From Mycolicibacterium sp. (GTDB lineage: Bacteria; Actinomycetota; Actinomycetes; Mycobacteriales; Mycobacteriaceae), in assembly GCF_016462545.1 (NCBI RefSeq), contig NZ_JAEMTA010000020.1, forward strand, positions 1 through 64,000: a stretch of 64,000 nucleotides of DNA, in the 5' to 3' direction. Each line of letters opens with the position of its first letter. Position 1 is the first letter of the stretch. This document shows positions 8,263 to 28,432 of this stretch, one piece after another. The position numbers were made by a program, and so were the translations under genes. The notes beneath the pieces were generated by a model. The model searched no databases and was not told where the DNA came from. It was given only the letters and a program-made list of their open reading frames with translations.

Positions 8263-10047
8263 ATGGCGAACCTGATCAACCTCGAACGCGTGACCGTCGG
8301 CTACGGCACACGCACCCTGCTCGACGGCGTCAGCCTTGGCGTGGAGGAAGGCGAGGCGATCGGCGTCGTCGGCCGCAATGGCGACGGGAAGACGACGTTG
8401 CTGCAGATCCTGACCGCCACCCGGCCCCCCGATTCCGGTCGGGTCACCCACACGTCCGGCCTGTCCGTCGGTTACCTGCACCAATCCGACGACTTCGCCG
8501 CCGACGCAACCGTCCGGGACGTGATCGTGGGTGGCCGCGCCGACCACATCTGGGCCGCCGAGGCGGAGACCAGGTCGGTGGTCGAGAACTTGCTGGCCGA
8601 GGTGTCCCTGGACCGCGAGGTCAGCAACCTCAGCGGTGGCGAACGGCGTCGAGTCGCGCTGGCTGCGGTATTGCTCGCCGGCCACGACGTGGTGGTACTC
8701 GACGAGCCGACCAACCACCTCGACGTCGAGGTCATCGGCTGGCTGGCGGGTCACCTCTCCAGGAAGACCGCGCGGTCACTGATCGTCGTCAGCCACGACC
8801 GCTGGTTCCTCGACGAGGTGTGCACGCGCACCTGGGAGGTGCACGGCGGGCAGGTCGACGCCTACGAGGGTGGCTACGCGGCCTACGTGTTGGCGCGGGC
8901 CGAACGGAGCCGGGTCGCGGCAGGCACGGAAGCACGTCGTCGCAACCTGATGCGCAAGGAACTGGCCTGGTTGCGGCGAGGACCGCCGGCGCGGACGTCG
9001 AAGCCGAAGTTCCGGATCCAAGCGGCCAACGACCTGATCGCCAACGAACCCGAGCCCAGGGACTCGCTGGCACTGCAACGGTTCGCGACGGCCCGGCTGG
9101 GCAAGGACGTCTTCGACCTGCACCGGGTATCTCTCGACGTGGGCGAGCTCGATCAATCGCCGGGTCGCTCCGCTCCTGCCCGCCGGACGATCCTCGACAA
9201 GCTGGACTGGTCGATCGGTCCCGGCGTCCGCATCGGGCTGGTCGGGGTGAACGGCAGCGGCAAGTCGTCGCTGCTGAAACTCCTCGTCGGCGAGATGACG
9301 CCGTCGTCGGGCACCATCAAGCGCGGCAAGACGCTGAAGATCGGCTATCTCAGCCAGGCCCTGGTGGAGATCGACGGCAATGCCCGCGTGCTCGACGCCG
9401 TCGAGAGCGCCCGCCGAATCACCGAACTGGCGGGCGGCAAGGAGGTCAGCACGGCCACTCTGCTGGAGGACTTCGGCTTCACGGGCGACAAGCTGACGAC
9501 CCGGATCGCCGAGCTCTCCGGCGGTGAGCGACGACGGTTCCAGTTCCTACGTCTACTGCTCGACGAACCCAACGTGCTGCTCCTCGACGAGCCGACCAAC
9601 GACCTGGACATCGACACGCTCAACGTCATCGAGGACTACCTCGACGGCTGGCCCGGCACGCTGATCGTCGTCACCCACGACCGGTATTTCCTCGAGCGCG
9701 TCTCCGACGTGACCTACGCGTTGCCCGGCGAGGGCCGATGCGTGCTGCTGCCCGGTGGGATCGAGCAGTACCTGGCCGAGCGGATCGCAGCCGACAACGT
9801 GTCGACGGCGCGGCCCGTCGAGCGCCGCGAGACTGACTCGGCACGCGAACGCAGGACCGGAAAGGAACTGTCCCGCATCGAGAATCAGCTCGGCAAGCTC
9901 GACGAGCGAATCGCCAAACTGCACCACACGATGGCCGACGCGGCCGCCGACCACGTCAGGGTCGCGGAGCTCAACGGTGAACTCACCGAGATGGTGGCGC
10001 GCAAGGAGTCGCTCGAAGAGGAGTGGCTGGCGCTGGCCGAGGACTAA
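8263..10047 (+). CDS. ABC-F family ATPase (Uup-like; Rv1668c/Rv1667c type)
   Basis: A soluble protein of 594 aa with two ATPase cassettes and no membrane segment, as in ribosome-associated ABC-F factors. Cassette 1 has Walker A GRNGDGKTT, LSGGERRRVAL and VVLDEPTNHLD. Cassette 2 has GVNGSGKSS, LSGGERRRFQF and LLLDEPTNDLD. The linker contains WLRRGPPARTSKPKFR, and the C-terminus (about 530-594) is a charged coiled coil, both Uup-like features. Position relative to Rv1683 and argH fits the M. tuberculosis Rv1668c/Rv1667c locus, where the gene is split. Whether it protects ribosomes from antibiotics cannot be told from sequence. Ends convergently with the DUF2252 gene, overlapping by 4 bp. Confidence 0.92.
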   Translation: MANLINLERVTVGYGTRTLLDGVSLGVEEGEAIGVVGRNGDGKTTLLQILTATRPPDSGRVTHTSGLSVGYLHQSDDFAADATVRDVIVGGRADHIWAAEAETRSVVENLLAEVSLDREVSNLSGGERRRVALAAVLLAGHDVVVLDEPTNHLDVEVIGWLAGHLSRKTARSLIVVSHDRWFLDEVCTRTWEVHGGQVDAYEGGYAAYVLARAERSRVAAGTEARRRNLMRKELAWLRRGPPARTSKPKFRIQAANDLIANEPEPRDSLALQRFATARLGKDVFDLHRVSLDVGELDQSPGRSAPARRTILDKLDWSIGPGVRIGLVGVNGSGKSSLLKLLVGEMTPSSGTIKRGKTLKIGYLSQALVEIDGNARVLDAVESARRITELAGGKEVSTATLLEDFGFTGDKLTTRIAELSGGERRRFQFLRLLLDEPNVLLLDEPTNDLDIDTLNVIEDYLDGWPGTLIVVTHDRYFLERVSDVTYALPGEGRCVLLPGGIEQYLAERIAADNVSTARPVERRETDSARERRTGKELSRIENQLGKLDERIAKLHHTMADAAADHVRVAELNGELTEMVARKESLEEEWLALAED

Positions 10048-11390
10048 TTCCAGCCCAGGGCCGACGGCAGCGAACCATCGTCGACTGCGGCGGCGAACTG
10101 GCGGTGATCGCGCTCGTTCTGGTCGGCGTAGGCGCAGGCGAAGTCAACGAGCGCCGTCTCCACGCGGTTGCCCGCACCCAGGTACCCCGCAATGGCGGCG
10201 GCATCGCCGCTGCGCGCGTGCGCGCGCGCCAGAACCTGACCGCAGACCCCCGCGAAGTCCGGTAACCGATCGGCGATGGCCTCTCCCGTGGGAATGACCT
10301 TGCCATCGCGGAACTGCCGGACGTAGTAGTCGTTCCCCTCGATGGTGGTCCAGCCGACGAACATATCCGTGGAACTCTGAATCAGTCTTTGGCCGTTGAT
10401 GACTCGCTGCCCGTGGTGGGCGTACTCGCTGCTTTCGACGAACTGTTCGTACACCGACGGGCCCGCCTGCTTGATCTGAAGGAAGAACGGATCGCGGGTG
10501 CGCCGCTCCTCGAGCAGGATCAGATACACGCGCATCCCGACGCTTCCGACGCCGACCACTTGCCGGACCGAATCTGCGAGGTCGAATCGCGTCAGAAGGC
10601 TCCACACGTGATCCGGCAGGGAATCGCGGTAGGCGAGGAAGATCTCGTCGGGATCGGCATCCGCCTCGCCGAACGCGTGAGTGCGAAACGGTGGATCCTC
10701 GACGATCCTGCGACGACCGTCGACGACGGCGGTCAACTTCTTCGACGCCCCCCGGCTGGTCCGCTTGCGCAATTGGGACTCGAGGTGACTGCCGACCTCG
10801 TTCGCGTCGTAGGGAGCCAGGTCCTGGATGAGGTCGTCGACGACGATCCTGTCGTACCAGATGTCGATCTCCGGCATCGGCGCGTACCGCTTCATGCGCC
10901 CCGAATAGCCCCGAAATGCGGACGAGACGGATTGTCGGCCAACCGATTCGGTCAACCTGTGGGCGCGGGCCAGGACGACGAGCGACGCCGCCAGGCGTTT
11001 GAGGTCCCACTCGAAGGGACCGGGCAGTGTCTCGTCGAAGTCACGAAGGTCGAAGGACACGTTGCGCTCGGGGGTATTCCACAATCCGAAGTTCAGCACG
11101 TGAGCGTCGCCGCACAGCTGCACGGTGATGCCGGTGTTCGGGGTCGAGGCGAGATCGGCGGCCATCACGGCAGCGGCACCACGGAAATACGTCCACGGCG
11201 ATGCAGCCATTCTGCCGTGCCGGATCGGCAGCAGCTCCTGTGCACGAATCTCGTTCTGCGCCACTATCGTCGCCAAGGCGTCGTGCCCGCGCGCGGCGGG
11301 ATCCCAGATACCGAGACCGCGCCGCGGAACCACTTTCCTGGCGGCCCGTCCATCCTCGTCGCGACGGCTGAGGTTCGAGAGGGGCGACAT
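10044..11390 (-). CDS. DUF2252 family protein
   Basis: A 448-aa cytoplasmic protein of the DUF2252 family, which has a kinase-like fold by family knowledge. Recognisable elements are RMAASPWTYFRGAA, CGDAHVLNFG, FDLRDFDET (Asp-rich catalytic-like segment) and the C-terminal QVLARAHARSGD. Substrate and function are not established. It is the first gene left of argH, ending only 9 bp from it, and could be read through from argH. In M. tuberculosis the pks10-pks11 block sits in this interval, so the neighbourhood differs. Confidence 0.88.
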   Translation of the reverse strand: MSPLSNLSRRDEDGRAARKVVPRRGLGIWDPAARGHDALATIVAQNEIRAQELLPIRHGRMAASPWTYFRGAAAVMAADLASTPNTGITVQLCGDAHVLNFGLWNTPERNVSFDLRDFDETLPGPFEWDLKRLAASLVVLARAHRLTESVGRQSVSSAFRGYSGRMKRYAPMPEIDIWYDRIVVDDLIQDLAPYDANEVGSHLESQLRKRTSRGASKKLTAVVDGRRRIVEDPPFRTHAFGEADADPDEIFLAYRDSLPDHVWSLLTRFDLADSVRQVVGVGSVGMRVYLILLEERRTRDPFFLQIKQAGPSVYEQFVESSEYAHHGQRVINGQRLIQSSTDMFVGWTTIEGNDYYVRQFRDGKVIPTGEAIADRLPDFAGVCGQVLARAHARSGDAAAIAGYLGAGNRVETALVDFACAYADQNERDHRQFAAAVDDGSLPSALGWN

Positions 11391-11399
11391 CGATCAAGA

Positions 11400-14100
<2,701 letters not shown>

Positions 14101-14113
14101 TGAATCGATCTCC

Positions 14114-16720
<2,607 letters not shown>

Positions 16721-16724
<4 letters not shown>

Positions 16725-17598
16725 GACACCACCTTCGTTCCGGATCCTTCGTCGGTGAGTAGTTCGACCAGCACGCAGTGCTCCACCCGGCCGTCGATCA
16801 CGTGGGCGCTGGGGACCCCGTTCGAGACGGCGCGCAGGCACGCTTCGATCTTGGGCACCATGCCCGACTCCAACGACGGCAGGAGTTCGGTGAGCGTCGC
16901 GACGTCGATCTCGCTCACCAGGGAGGAGCGGTCGGGCCAGTTGGTGTAGAGCCCCTCCACGTCGGTGAGCATCAGCAGCTTCTCGGCCGAGAGTGCCTCG
17001 GCAAGCGCGGCCGCCGCGGTGTCGGCGTTGATGTTGTACACCACGCCGGCCACGTCCGGGGCGATGGTCGAGATCACCGGAATGCGGCCTGCCGCAATCA
17101 GATCCATCACCGCCCGGATGTCCACCGACTCGACGTCGCCGACGAGGCCGATGTCGGTGGCTACGCCCTCGACGAGCACGCTGCGTCGCACCGCGGTGAA
17201 CAGCTGGGCGTCCTCACCGGTAATGCCGACCGCGTACGGACCGTGGGCGTTGATCAATCCGACGAGCTCACGCCCGACCTGACCGAACAGCACCATCCGG
17301 GCGACGTCGAGGACCTCCGGCGTGGTGACGCGGAATCCGCCCTTGAAGTCGCCGGCGATACCGAGCTTGGCGAGCATGGCGCTGATCTGCGGTCCGCCGC
17401 CGTGTACGACGACCGGATGAATGCCGCAGTTGCGCAGGAACACCATGTCGGCGGCGAACGCCGCCTTGAGGACGTCATCGGTCATGGCGTTGCCGCCGTA
17501 CTTGACGACGACGATCTTGCCGTGGAGTTGTTTGAGCCACGGCAATGCCGCAGCGAGCACCGCCGCCTTGGTCTGAATCGCTGCGATCTGGGTCGCCG

Positions 17599-17602
<4 letters not shown>
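16721..17602 (-). CDS. argB: Acetylglutamate kinase
   Basis: Phosphorylates N-acetylglutamate, the usual arginine-feedback step. VVKYGGNAM (glycine-rich ATP loop), VHGGGPQI, and [15 protein letters not shown] are hallmark segments. The protein is 293 aa. Translation begins at GTG 17602, overlapping the argJ stop as GTGA. An N-terminal helix (about residues 1-22), seen in arginine-sensitive enzymes, is present, so feedback inhibition is plausible. Confidence 0.96.
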
Positions 17603-23455
<5,853 letters not shown>

Positions 23456-25039
23456 GTGATCATGCGGCCCGTGATCGTTGCAGGTGTGTGGATCGTCGCC
23501 GTCGTCGCCGCGCTGGCGACCGCGTTCGTGTCCTGGTGGTGGGTGGCTCCTGCCGCGGTGCTGCTGGCACTCGCGGCACTCGGCACGTGGGATCTGGTGC
23601 AGACGAGGCACACGATCCTGCGGGTGTTTCCGATCATCGGCCACGTTCGCTTCCTGATGGAACTGATCCGCCCCGAGATTCGGCAGTACTTCATCGAGTC
23701 GAATACCGAGGCGACGCCATTCGACCGCGAGACCCGCGACCTGGTCTACGAACGGGCGAAGGGCACCAAGGGCGACGAACCGTTCGGCACCGAGCGCGAT
23801 GTCAACGCGATCGGCTACGAGTTCCTCCGGCATTCCATCCGTGCCCACGTCGCCGACACGCTCGACCCCAGGGTGCGCCTCGGCGGCCCCGACTGCGCCC
23901 AGCCCTACGACATTGCGATGCTCAACGTGTCCGCGATGAGCTTCGGCGCGCTGTCCGCCAACGCGATCGAAGCACTGAGTGCGGGTGCCGCCCGTGGCGG
24001 GTTCGCCCACGACACCGGTGAGGGCGGCATCAGCCCGTATCACCTGCGCGGTGGCGGTGACCTGATCTGGGAGATCGGGTCGGGTTACTTCGGGTGCCGC
24101 GACGCCGACGGTCGCTTCGATCCGGTGGCCTTCGGCGAGAAGTCGACGATGCCTGCGGTGAAGGCGATTTCGATCAAGCTGTCCCAAGGCGCCAAACCCG
24201 GGCTCGGCGGCGTGCTTCCCGGCGCCAAGGTGAGCGCCGAGATCGCCGCCACGCGGGGTGTCCCGATCGGCAAGACGGTCATCTCACCGCCGTCGCATAG
24301 CGCGTTCAGCACGCCGACGGAGTTCACGGCCTTCATCGCAACCCTGCGACGACTCTCGGGCGGCAAGCCGGTCGGGTTCAAGCTGTGCATCGGCGCCCGT
24401 ACCGAGTTCCTGTCCATCTGCAAGGCGATCCTGGCGACCGGCATCGCGCCGGACTTCATCATCGTCGACGGCGCCGAGGGCGGCACCGGAGCGGCGCCTC
24501 AGGAGTTCGAGGATCACGTCGGGATGCCGCTGACCGAGGGCCTGATGTTGGTCCACGACAGCCTGGTCGGCACCGGTCTGCGCGACCGCATCCGGGTGGG
24601 CGCATCGGGCAAGGTGGCCAGCGGTGTCGACGTCGTCAGCCGGGTGTGCCAGGGCGCGGACTTCCTGATGGCGGCGCGGGCGATGATGTTCGCCGTCGGG
24701 TGCATTCAGGCGTTGAAGTGCAACACCAATCGCTGCCCCACCGGGGTCGCCACCCAGGATCCGTCCCGTACCCGCGCGCTCGACGTCCCCGACAAGACGA
24801 CGCGGGTGTTCAACTATCAACGCGCGACCGTCGCCAGCGCCGCGCAGATCGTCGCCTCGATGGGTCTCGACGGATTTCACCAGCTCTCCCCCGCGATGCT
24901 CAATCGTCGCATCGAAGGCCAACGCACCAGGACCTACGCCGAGATCTACGACTGGTTGATGCCTGGTGAGCTGCTCGAGGATCCCCCGGCGGCCTGGCGT
25001 ACCGACTGGATCGAGGCATCAGCCGACCACTTCCGCTGA
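23456..25039 (+). CDS. FMN-binding glutamate synthase family protein, membrane-anchored
   Basis: A 527-aa protein. Two N-terminal membrane segments (about residues 4-45, including VWIVAVVAALATAFVSWWW) precede a domain like the FMN half of the glutamate synthase large subunit. The iron-sulfur Cys pattern C-x5-C-x4-C is intact at residues 416, 422 and 427. VDGAEGGTGAAP and GASGKVASG are FMN-barrel motifs. The amidotransferase domain of GltB is absent, so it is not a complete glutamate synthase. Substrate unknown. Start is GTG 23456; ATG 23462 is possible. Confidence 0.9.
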   Translation: MIMRPVIVAGVWIVAVVAALATAFVSWWWVAPAAVLLALAALGTWDLVQTRHTILRVFPIIGHVRFLMELIRPEIRQYFIESNTEATPFDRETRDLVYERAKGTKGDEPFGTERDVNAIGYEFLRHSIRAHVADTLDPRVRLGGPDCAQPYDIAMLNVSAMSFGALSANAIEALSAGAARGGFAHDTGEGGISPYHLRGGGDLIWEIGSGYFGCRDADGRFDPVAFGEKSTMPAVKAISIKLSQGAKPGLGGVLPGAKVSAEIAATRGVPIGKTVISPPSHSAFSTPTEFTAFIATLRRLSGGKPVGFKLCIGARTEFLSICKAILATGIAPDFIIVDGAEGGTGAAPQEFEDHVGMPLTEGLMLVHDSLVGTGLRDRIRVGASGKVASGVDVVSRVCQGADFLMAARAMMFAVGCIQALKCNTNRCPTGVATQDPSRTRALDVPDKTTRVFNYQRATVASAAQIVASMGLDGFHQLSPAMLNRRIEGQRTRTYAEIYDWLMPGELLEDPPAAWRTDWIEASADHFR

Positions 25040-25047
25040 GCCCTTCG

Positions 25048-25863
25048 TCAGGGCACGCCCAGGCCGGTCGCGGTCTCGAGGGATCCGGCCGGTGGATCGA
25101 CCGTGGTTGGCCGCCGCAGAGTCCGCAGCGTGCCGAGAACGGTGCCGATGAGCGCTCCGGCGAGGCCGGACGTCGCGGCGTGGAGCAGGGTGCCGTCGGC
25201 GCTGGCGAGCACCAGGAAGCCGAACGCTGCTGCGACGGCGGACAACATCGCCAGCGGCCACGTCCACCGCTGCGGTGGGCCGAAGCGCGTCGCCACCGCC
25301 ATGCCCAGGATCAGTGCCACCAGATGCCCGACGTCGGTGAAGTCGGTGCCGATGGTGACCACCGCCAACGCGACGGCGAGCCACCAGCCCACCCACGTCG
25401 GACGCCACCGACGGGGAATCGCCGGAGTGAGGGCACCGAGTACGGCCGTCGCGCCGTAGCTCATGCCGACGTCGGTGGCGCGGGCCACGCTGACGGGCAG
25501 CCATCCGTTCGTGACGGCCGCGGTGAGCCCGACGGCCACCAGCAGGGTGGCGCCCACGTGACCTACGGCGAACGCCACCAGCAGTCGCCCGCTTCGCCAC
25601 AGCAGCTCGCCGAGGCCGAGCAGACATACCAACCCGGGCAACCAGTAGACGACAGGCCCGGCATCGACGACGAGCGCGCTTCCGACCAAGGTGCCGACGT
25701 GTCCGTGGCTGAGGTTGTGAAGATTGGTACTTGCGTGCCGGATCACTCGGTCCTGGGCATCCGGATCGAGTCGCCCGAGTTCGGTCGCGACGGCGACCAG
25801 CGCGACGGCATAGATCGTCGTCACCCGAACGCGGGCGATCCCGGAGAGCGCTGTACGGACCAT
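25048..25863 (-). CDS. Rhomboid-like polytopic membrane protein (Rv1648-like)
   Basis: A 271-aa protein with about seven hydrophobic segments. DVGMSYGATAVLGAL resembles the GxSx site of rhomboid proteases, with a Ser followed two residues later by Gly. The later segment DVGHLVALILGM supplies a His in the position of the catalytic dyad. Because the GxSG motif reads GMSY, protease activity is uncertain. It follows the cyclase gene closely (9 bp) and probably shares its transcript. M. tuberculosis has the same order, Rv1647 then Rv1648. Confidence 0.75.
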   Translation of the reverse strand: MVRTALSGIARVRVTTIYAVALVAVATELGRLDPDAQDRVIRHASTNLHNLSHGHVGTLVGSALVVDAGPVVYWLPGLVCLLGLGELLWRSGRLLVAFAVGHVGATLLVAVGLTAAVTNGWLPVSVARATDVGMSYGATAVLGALTPAIPRRWRPTWVGWWLAVALAVVTIGTDFTDVGHLVALILGMAVATRFGPPQRWTWPLAMLSAVAAAFGFLVLASADGTLLHAATSGLAGALIGTVLGTLRTLRRPTTVDPPAGSLETATGLGVP

Positions 25864-25872
25864 TGGGTCCGA

Positions 25873-26793
25873 CTATGCCCCCGGGGGCTCCTCCGAGAGG
25901 TCATCCGCTCCTGGCAGATCGCTGCGAGTCTTCACCCAGTACATGGTGAGGTCGTCGGGAACGCCGGGCACCTTGGCCGAGAACAGTTGCTTGCGTACGC
26001 GTTTCACGGTGATGCCGAGTGCCTCGAAGTCCTCGTCGGAGATTCCCGCAAGGGTGACGTTCGACACGACCAGTCCACCCCGGGTGGCACGATCCATGAC
26101 CCGCGCGGCCACGTTGACGTCCACCCCGAGCCAGTCCGAACCGATGCGCTGGGGTCGACCGGTGTGGATGCCCGCCCGCATCAGTGGCGTATAGCCGCCG
26201 ACCTCAACGGTTTTGACGGCGTCCAAAGCTTTCAGGACGGCGCCCACCGCGGTGGCCGGATCGGCGAACACCGCCATCGAACCGTCGCCCATGCGTTTGA
26301 CGATGTGGCCGCCGGCTTGGAGAAGTGGTGGTTCCGTCGCCTGGGTGACCCGCCGGACGAGCTTCAGCGCCGCGTCGTCACCGGCGCGAAGCGACCAATC
26401 CGAGAAGCCGACGAGATCGGTGAACACCAGCGTGACCTCACGGTTCGCCGGCTGGCCGGAGACTCGCTCGGTGAGTGCCTGCCAGATCTGCAGACCCGCC
26501 AGGCTGACCTCCCGAGACGCGGCATGCCGGTGCAAGAAGCGGTCGGCAGCCCGCGCCGCCGCGCGCGGACCACCAACACCGGCCGCGGACAAGGGATCCC
26601 CGAAGTCGGGGTCGCCCGGCAGCGCACGACGGGCTCGTCTGACCATGGCGATGACACCGGGATTGTGATTGGTGTTCCTCAGCCACGACAGTGGGCCCCC
26701 GGGATCCTGGCCGGACCGTTCCTCGAACGACTCGACATCCACGACGACCACACTAGGTGTCGCTTCGGGAAGTGACCCTAGGGCGTGGCTCAC
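25873..26793 (-). CDS. Class III adenylyl cyclase (Rv1647-like)
   Basis: A 306-aa cytoplasmic protein with a C-terminal nucleotidyl cyclase domain (about residues 115-285). Metal-binding Asp126 is in VFTDLVGFS and Asp170 in MGDGSM. Lys166 just before MGDG and the VNVAAR pair (Asn227, Arg231) are the adenine-selecting and transition-state residues. All catalytic positions appear intact, so cAMP synthesis is expected, as shown for M. tuberculosis Rv1647. The N-terminal ~110 residues are a helical domain without clear identity. A USP of the cAMP-binding Rv1636 type lies elsewhere in this window. Confidence 0.9.
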   Translation of the reverse strand: MSHALGSLPEATPSVVVVDVESFEERSGQDPGGPLSWLRNTNHNPGVIAMVRRARRALPGDPDFGDPLSAAGVGGPRAAARAADRFLHRHAASREVSLAGLQIWQALTERVSGQPANREVTLVFTDLVGFSDWSLRAGDDAALKLVRRVTQATEPPLLQAGGHIVKRMGDGSMAVFADPATAVGAVLKALDAVKTVEVGGYTPLMRAGIHTGRPQRIGSDWLGVDVNVAARVMDRATRGGLVVSNVTLAGISDEDFEALGITVKRVRKQLFSAKVPGVPDDLTMYWVKTRSDLPGADDLSEEPPGA

Positions 26794-26932
26794 AACGAGG
26801 CGCGCCGATGAAGTGTGTGCAGGTCACGGCGGCGTGAAGAGCCGGCGCCAGACGGATGACGATGCGCGCCACGCCGTCGGTTCACGGGTGGACAACGCGC
26901 GTTGTCACGAATACGTTGGCGAAGGCGAGTCG

Positions 26933-28246
26933 ATGGCCAGCGTGCCGGATCCCCGGCGCACGGTCGGCACGAGCCCAGAAAGGCTGCCTCGACACATGCT
27001 CGAATGGTCAGACGTCGACATCGCCGTACGTGATGCGGTCCGTGAGTTCGTCGACAAGGAGATCCGTCCGCACGTCGATGACCTCGAGAGCGGCGACATG
27101 GAGCCCTATCCGGTCATCCGCAAGCTGTTCAGCACCTTCGGCATCGACGCCATGGCCAGAGAGTCGCTGGACAAGCGGCTCACCGCGATGCGGGACGGAC
27201 GGAGCGCCTCGGGAGGGTCGTCGTCCGGCGGCATGTTCGGCGGCGGGGGCGACCAGGCGGGCATGGGCTTCGTCCTGATCAGCGAACTGTGCCGGGTCAG
27301 CATGGGCCTGGTGACGGGAATGGGCGTGAGTCTGGGCCTGACGGTTCCGACGATCGCATCGCGCGGCACCCTCGCACAGCAGGAGCGATGGCTGCCCGGT
27401 CTCGTCACCTACGAGAAGGTCGGCGCATGGGCGATCACCGAGCCCGATTCGGGTTCCGATGCCTTCGGCGGCATGAAGTCCTACGTCGTGCGCGACGGGG
27501 ACGACTACATCCTCAACGGGCAGAAGACGTTCATCACCAACGGTCCCGATGCCGACGTGACGGTGGTCTACGCGAAACTGGACGAAGGAGATCCGGCAGT
27601 CGGCAAGCGCGACCGGAAGGTTCTCACGTTCGTCCTCGACAAGGGCATGGACGGATTCGTGCAGTCGAAGCCGTTCCGCAAGATGGGTATTCACAGTTCC
27701 CGGACCGGTGAGCTGTTCTTCAACGAGGTCCGCCTCGGCCGCGATCGACTGCTCGGCGAGACCGAGGACAACGACAAGGGCGACGGCCGCGACAGCGCCC
27801 GCTCGAACTTCTCCGCGGAGCGCATCGGCGTCGCCGCCATGGCGCTCGGGGTCATCGAGGAGTGTCTGCGCCTGAGCGTCGACTACGCCAAGTCGCGAAC
27901 GCTGTGGGGTCAGGAGATCGGTCAGTTCCAGCTGATCCAGCTCAAGCTCGCGAGCATGGAGGTGGCCCGAATGAACGTGCGCAACATGCTGTTCCGTGTC
28001 ATCGAAGCCGCGCAGGCGGGCACGTCGATCTCGCTACCCGAGGCGTCGGCGATCAAGTGGTACTGCTCGCAAGCCGCCACCGACGTCGCCATGGAGGCCA
28101 TCCAGCTGTTCGGAGGCAACGGCTACATGACCGAATACCGCGTGGAGCAACTCGCCCGCGACGCCAAGTCGCTGATGATCTACGCCGGGAGCAACGAGGT
28201 TCAGATCACCCATGTCGCGCGTGGGCTGCTCAACGATCCTCGATGA
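26933..28246 (+). CDS. Acyl-CoA dehydrogenase
   Basis: FAD-dependent dehydrogenase of 437 aa. WAITEPDSGSDAFG and the FITNG segment bind FAD and substrate; QLFGGNGYMTEY is a C-terminal family marker. The usual catalytic Glu of the YEGT motif is Ala here (IYAGSNEVQ). A Glu in FSAERIGVAAMALG fits the alternative catalytic position of isovaleryl- and long-chain enzymes. A Gly/Ser-rich stretch (SGGSSSGGMFGGGGD, about residues 90-107) interrupts the N-terminal domain. Start ATG 26933 is preceded by GAAGGCGAG. Substrate not predictable. Confidence 0.9.
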   Translation: MASVPDPRRTVGTSPERLPRHMLEWSDVDIAVRDAVREFVDKEIRPHVDDLESGDMEPYPVIRKLFSTFGIDAMARESLDKRLTAMRDGRSASGGSSSGGMFGGGGDQAGMGFVLISELCRVSMGLVTGMGVSLGLTVPTIASRGTLAQQERWLPGLVTYEKVGAWAITEPDSGSDAFGGMKSYVVRDGDDYILNGQKTFITNGPDADVTVVYAKLDEGDPAVGKRDRKVLTFVLDKGMDGFVQSKPFRKMGIHSSRTGELFFNEVRLGRDRLLGETEDNDKGDGRDSARSNFSAERIGVAAMALGVIEECLRLSVDYAKSRTLWGQEIGQFQLIQLKLASMEVARMNVRNMLFRVIEAAQAGTSISLPEASAIKWYCSQAATDVAMEAIQLFGGNGYMTEYRVEQLARDAKSLMIYAGSNEVQITHVARGLLNDPR

Positions 28247-28264
28247 TGAATTGCGCTGCGCGCG

Positions 28265-28406
28265 CCGAACGTGGCACATCGAATGCCGGTCGGGCCCGCC
28301 CGCCTCGACGAGGAGCACCCTTCGTGCGGGAGTCGGCCGACATGCGGTTGGCCAGTACGCAACCGGCAGAGCCGGCACCCGCGATGATGTCGTCGTATCG
28401 GGTCAT
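28265..28406 (-). pseudogene. Remnant of a GMC-family (choline dehydrogenase-like) oxidoreductase, 5' end only
   Basis: From an ATG at 28406 the minus strand encodes YDDIIAGAGSAGCVLANR, the FAD-binding N-terminus of GMC oxidoreductases. After SADSRT the frame is broken. Skipping one base (28322) restores RVLLVEAGGPDRHSM, the next conserved segment of the same family. Similarity ends at about 28265, where the 3' end of the acyl-CoA dehydrogenase gene begins. About 47 of more than 500 codons survive, so this is a frameshifted, truncated relic. Confidence 0.75.
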
Positions 28407-28432
28407 CGAGTCGGACGGGACACCCGGTGTCG

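Noticed and set aside
25040..25060. Small GCCCT/AGGGC hairpin between convergent genes as a terminator
   Set aside because: Only 5 bp, overlaps the end of a coding region and lacks any T-run.
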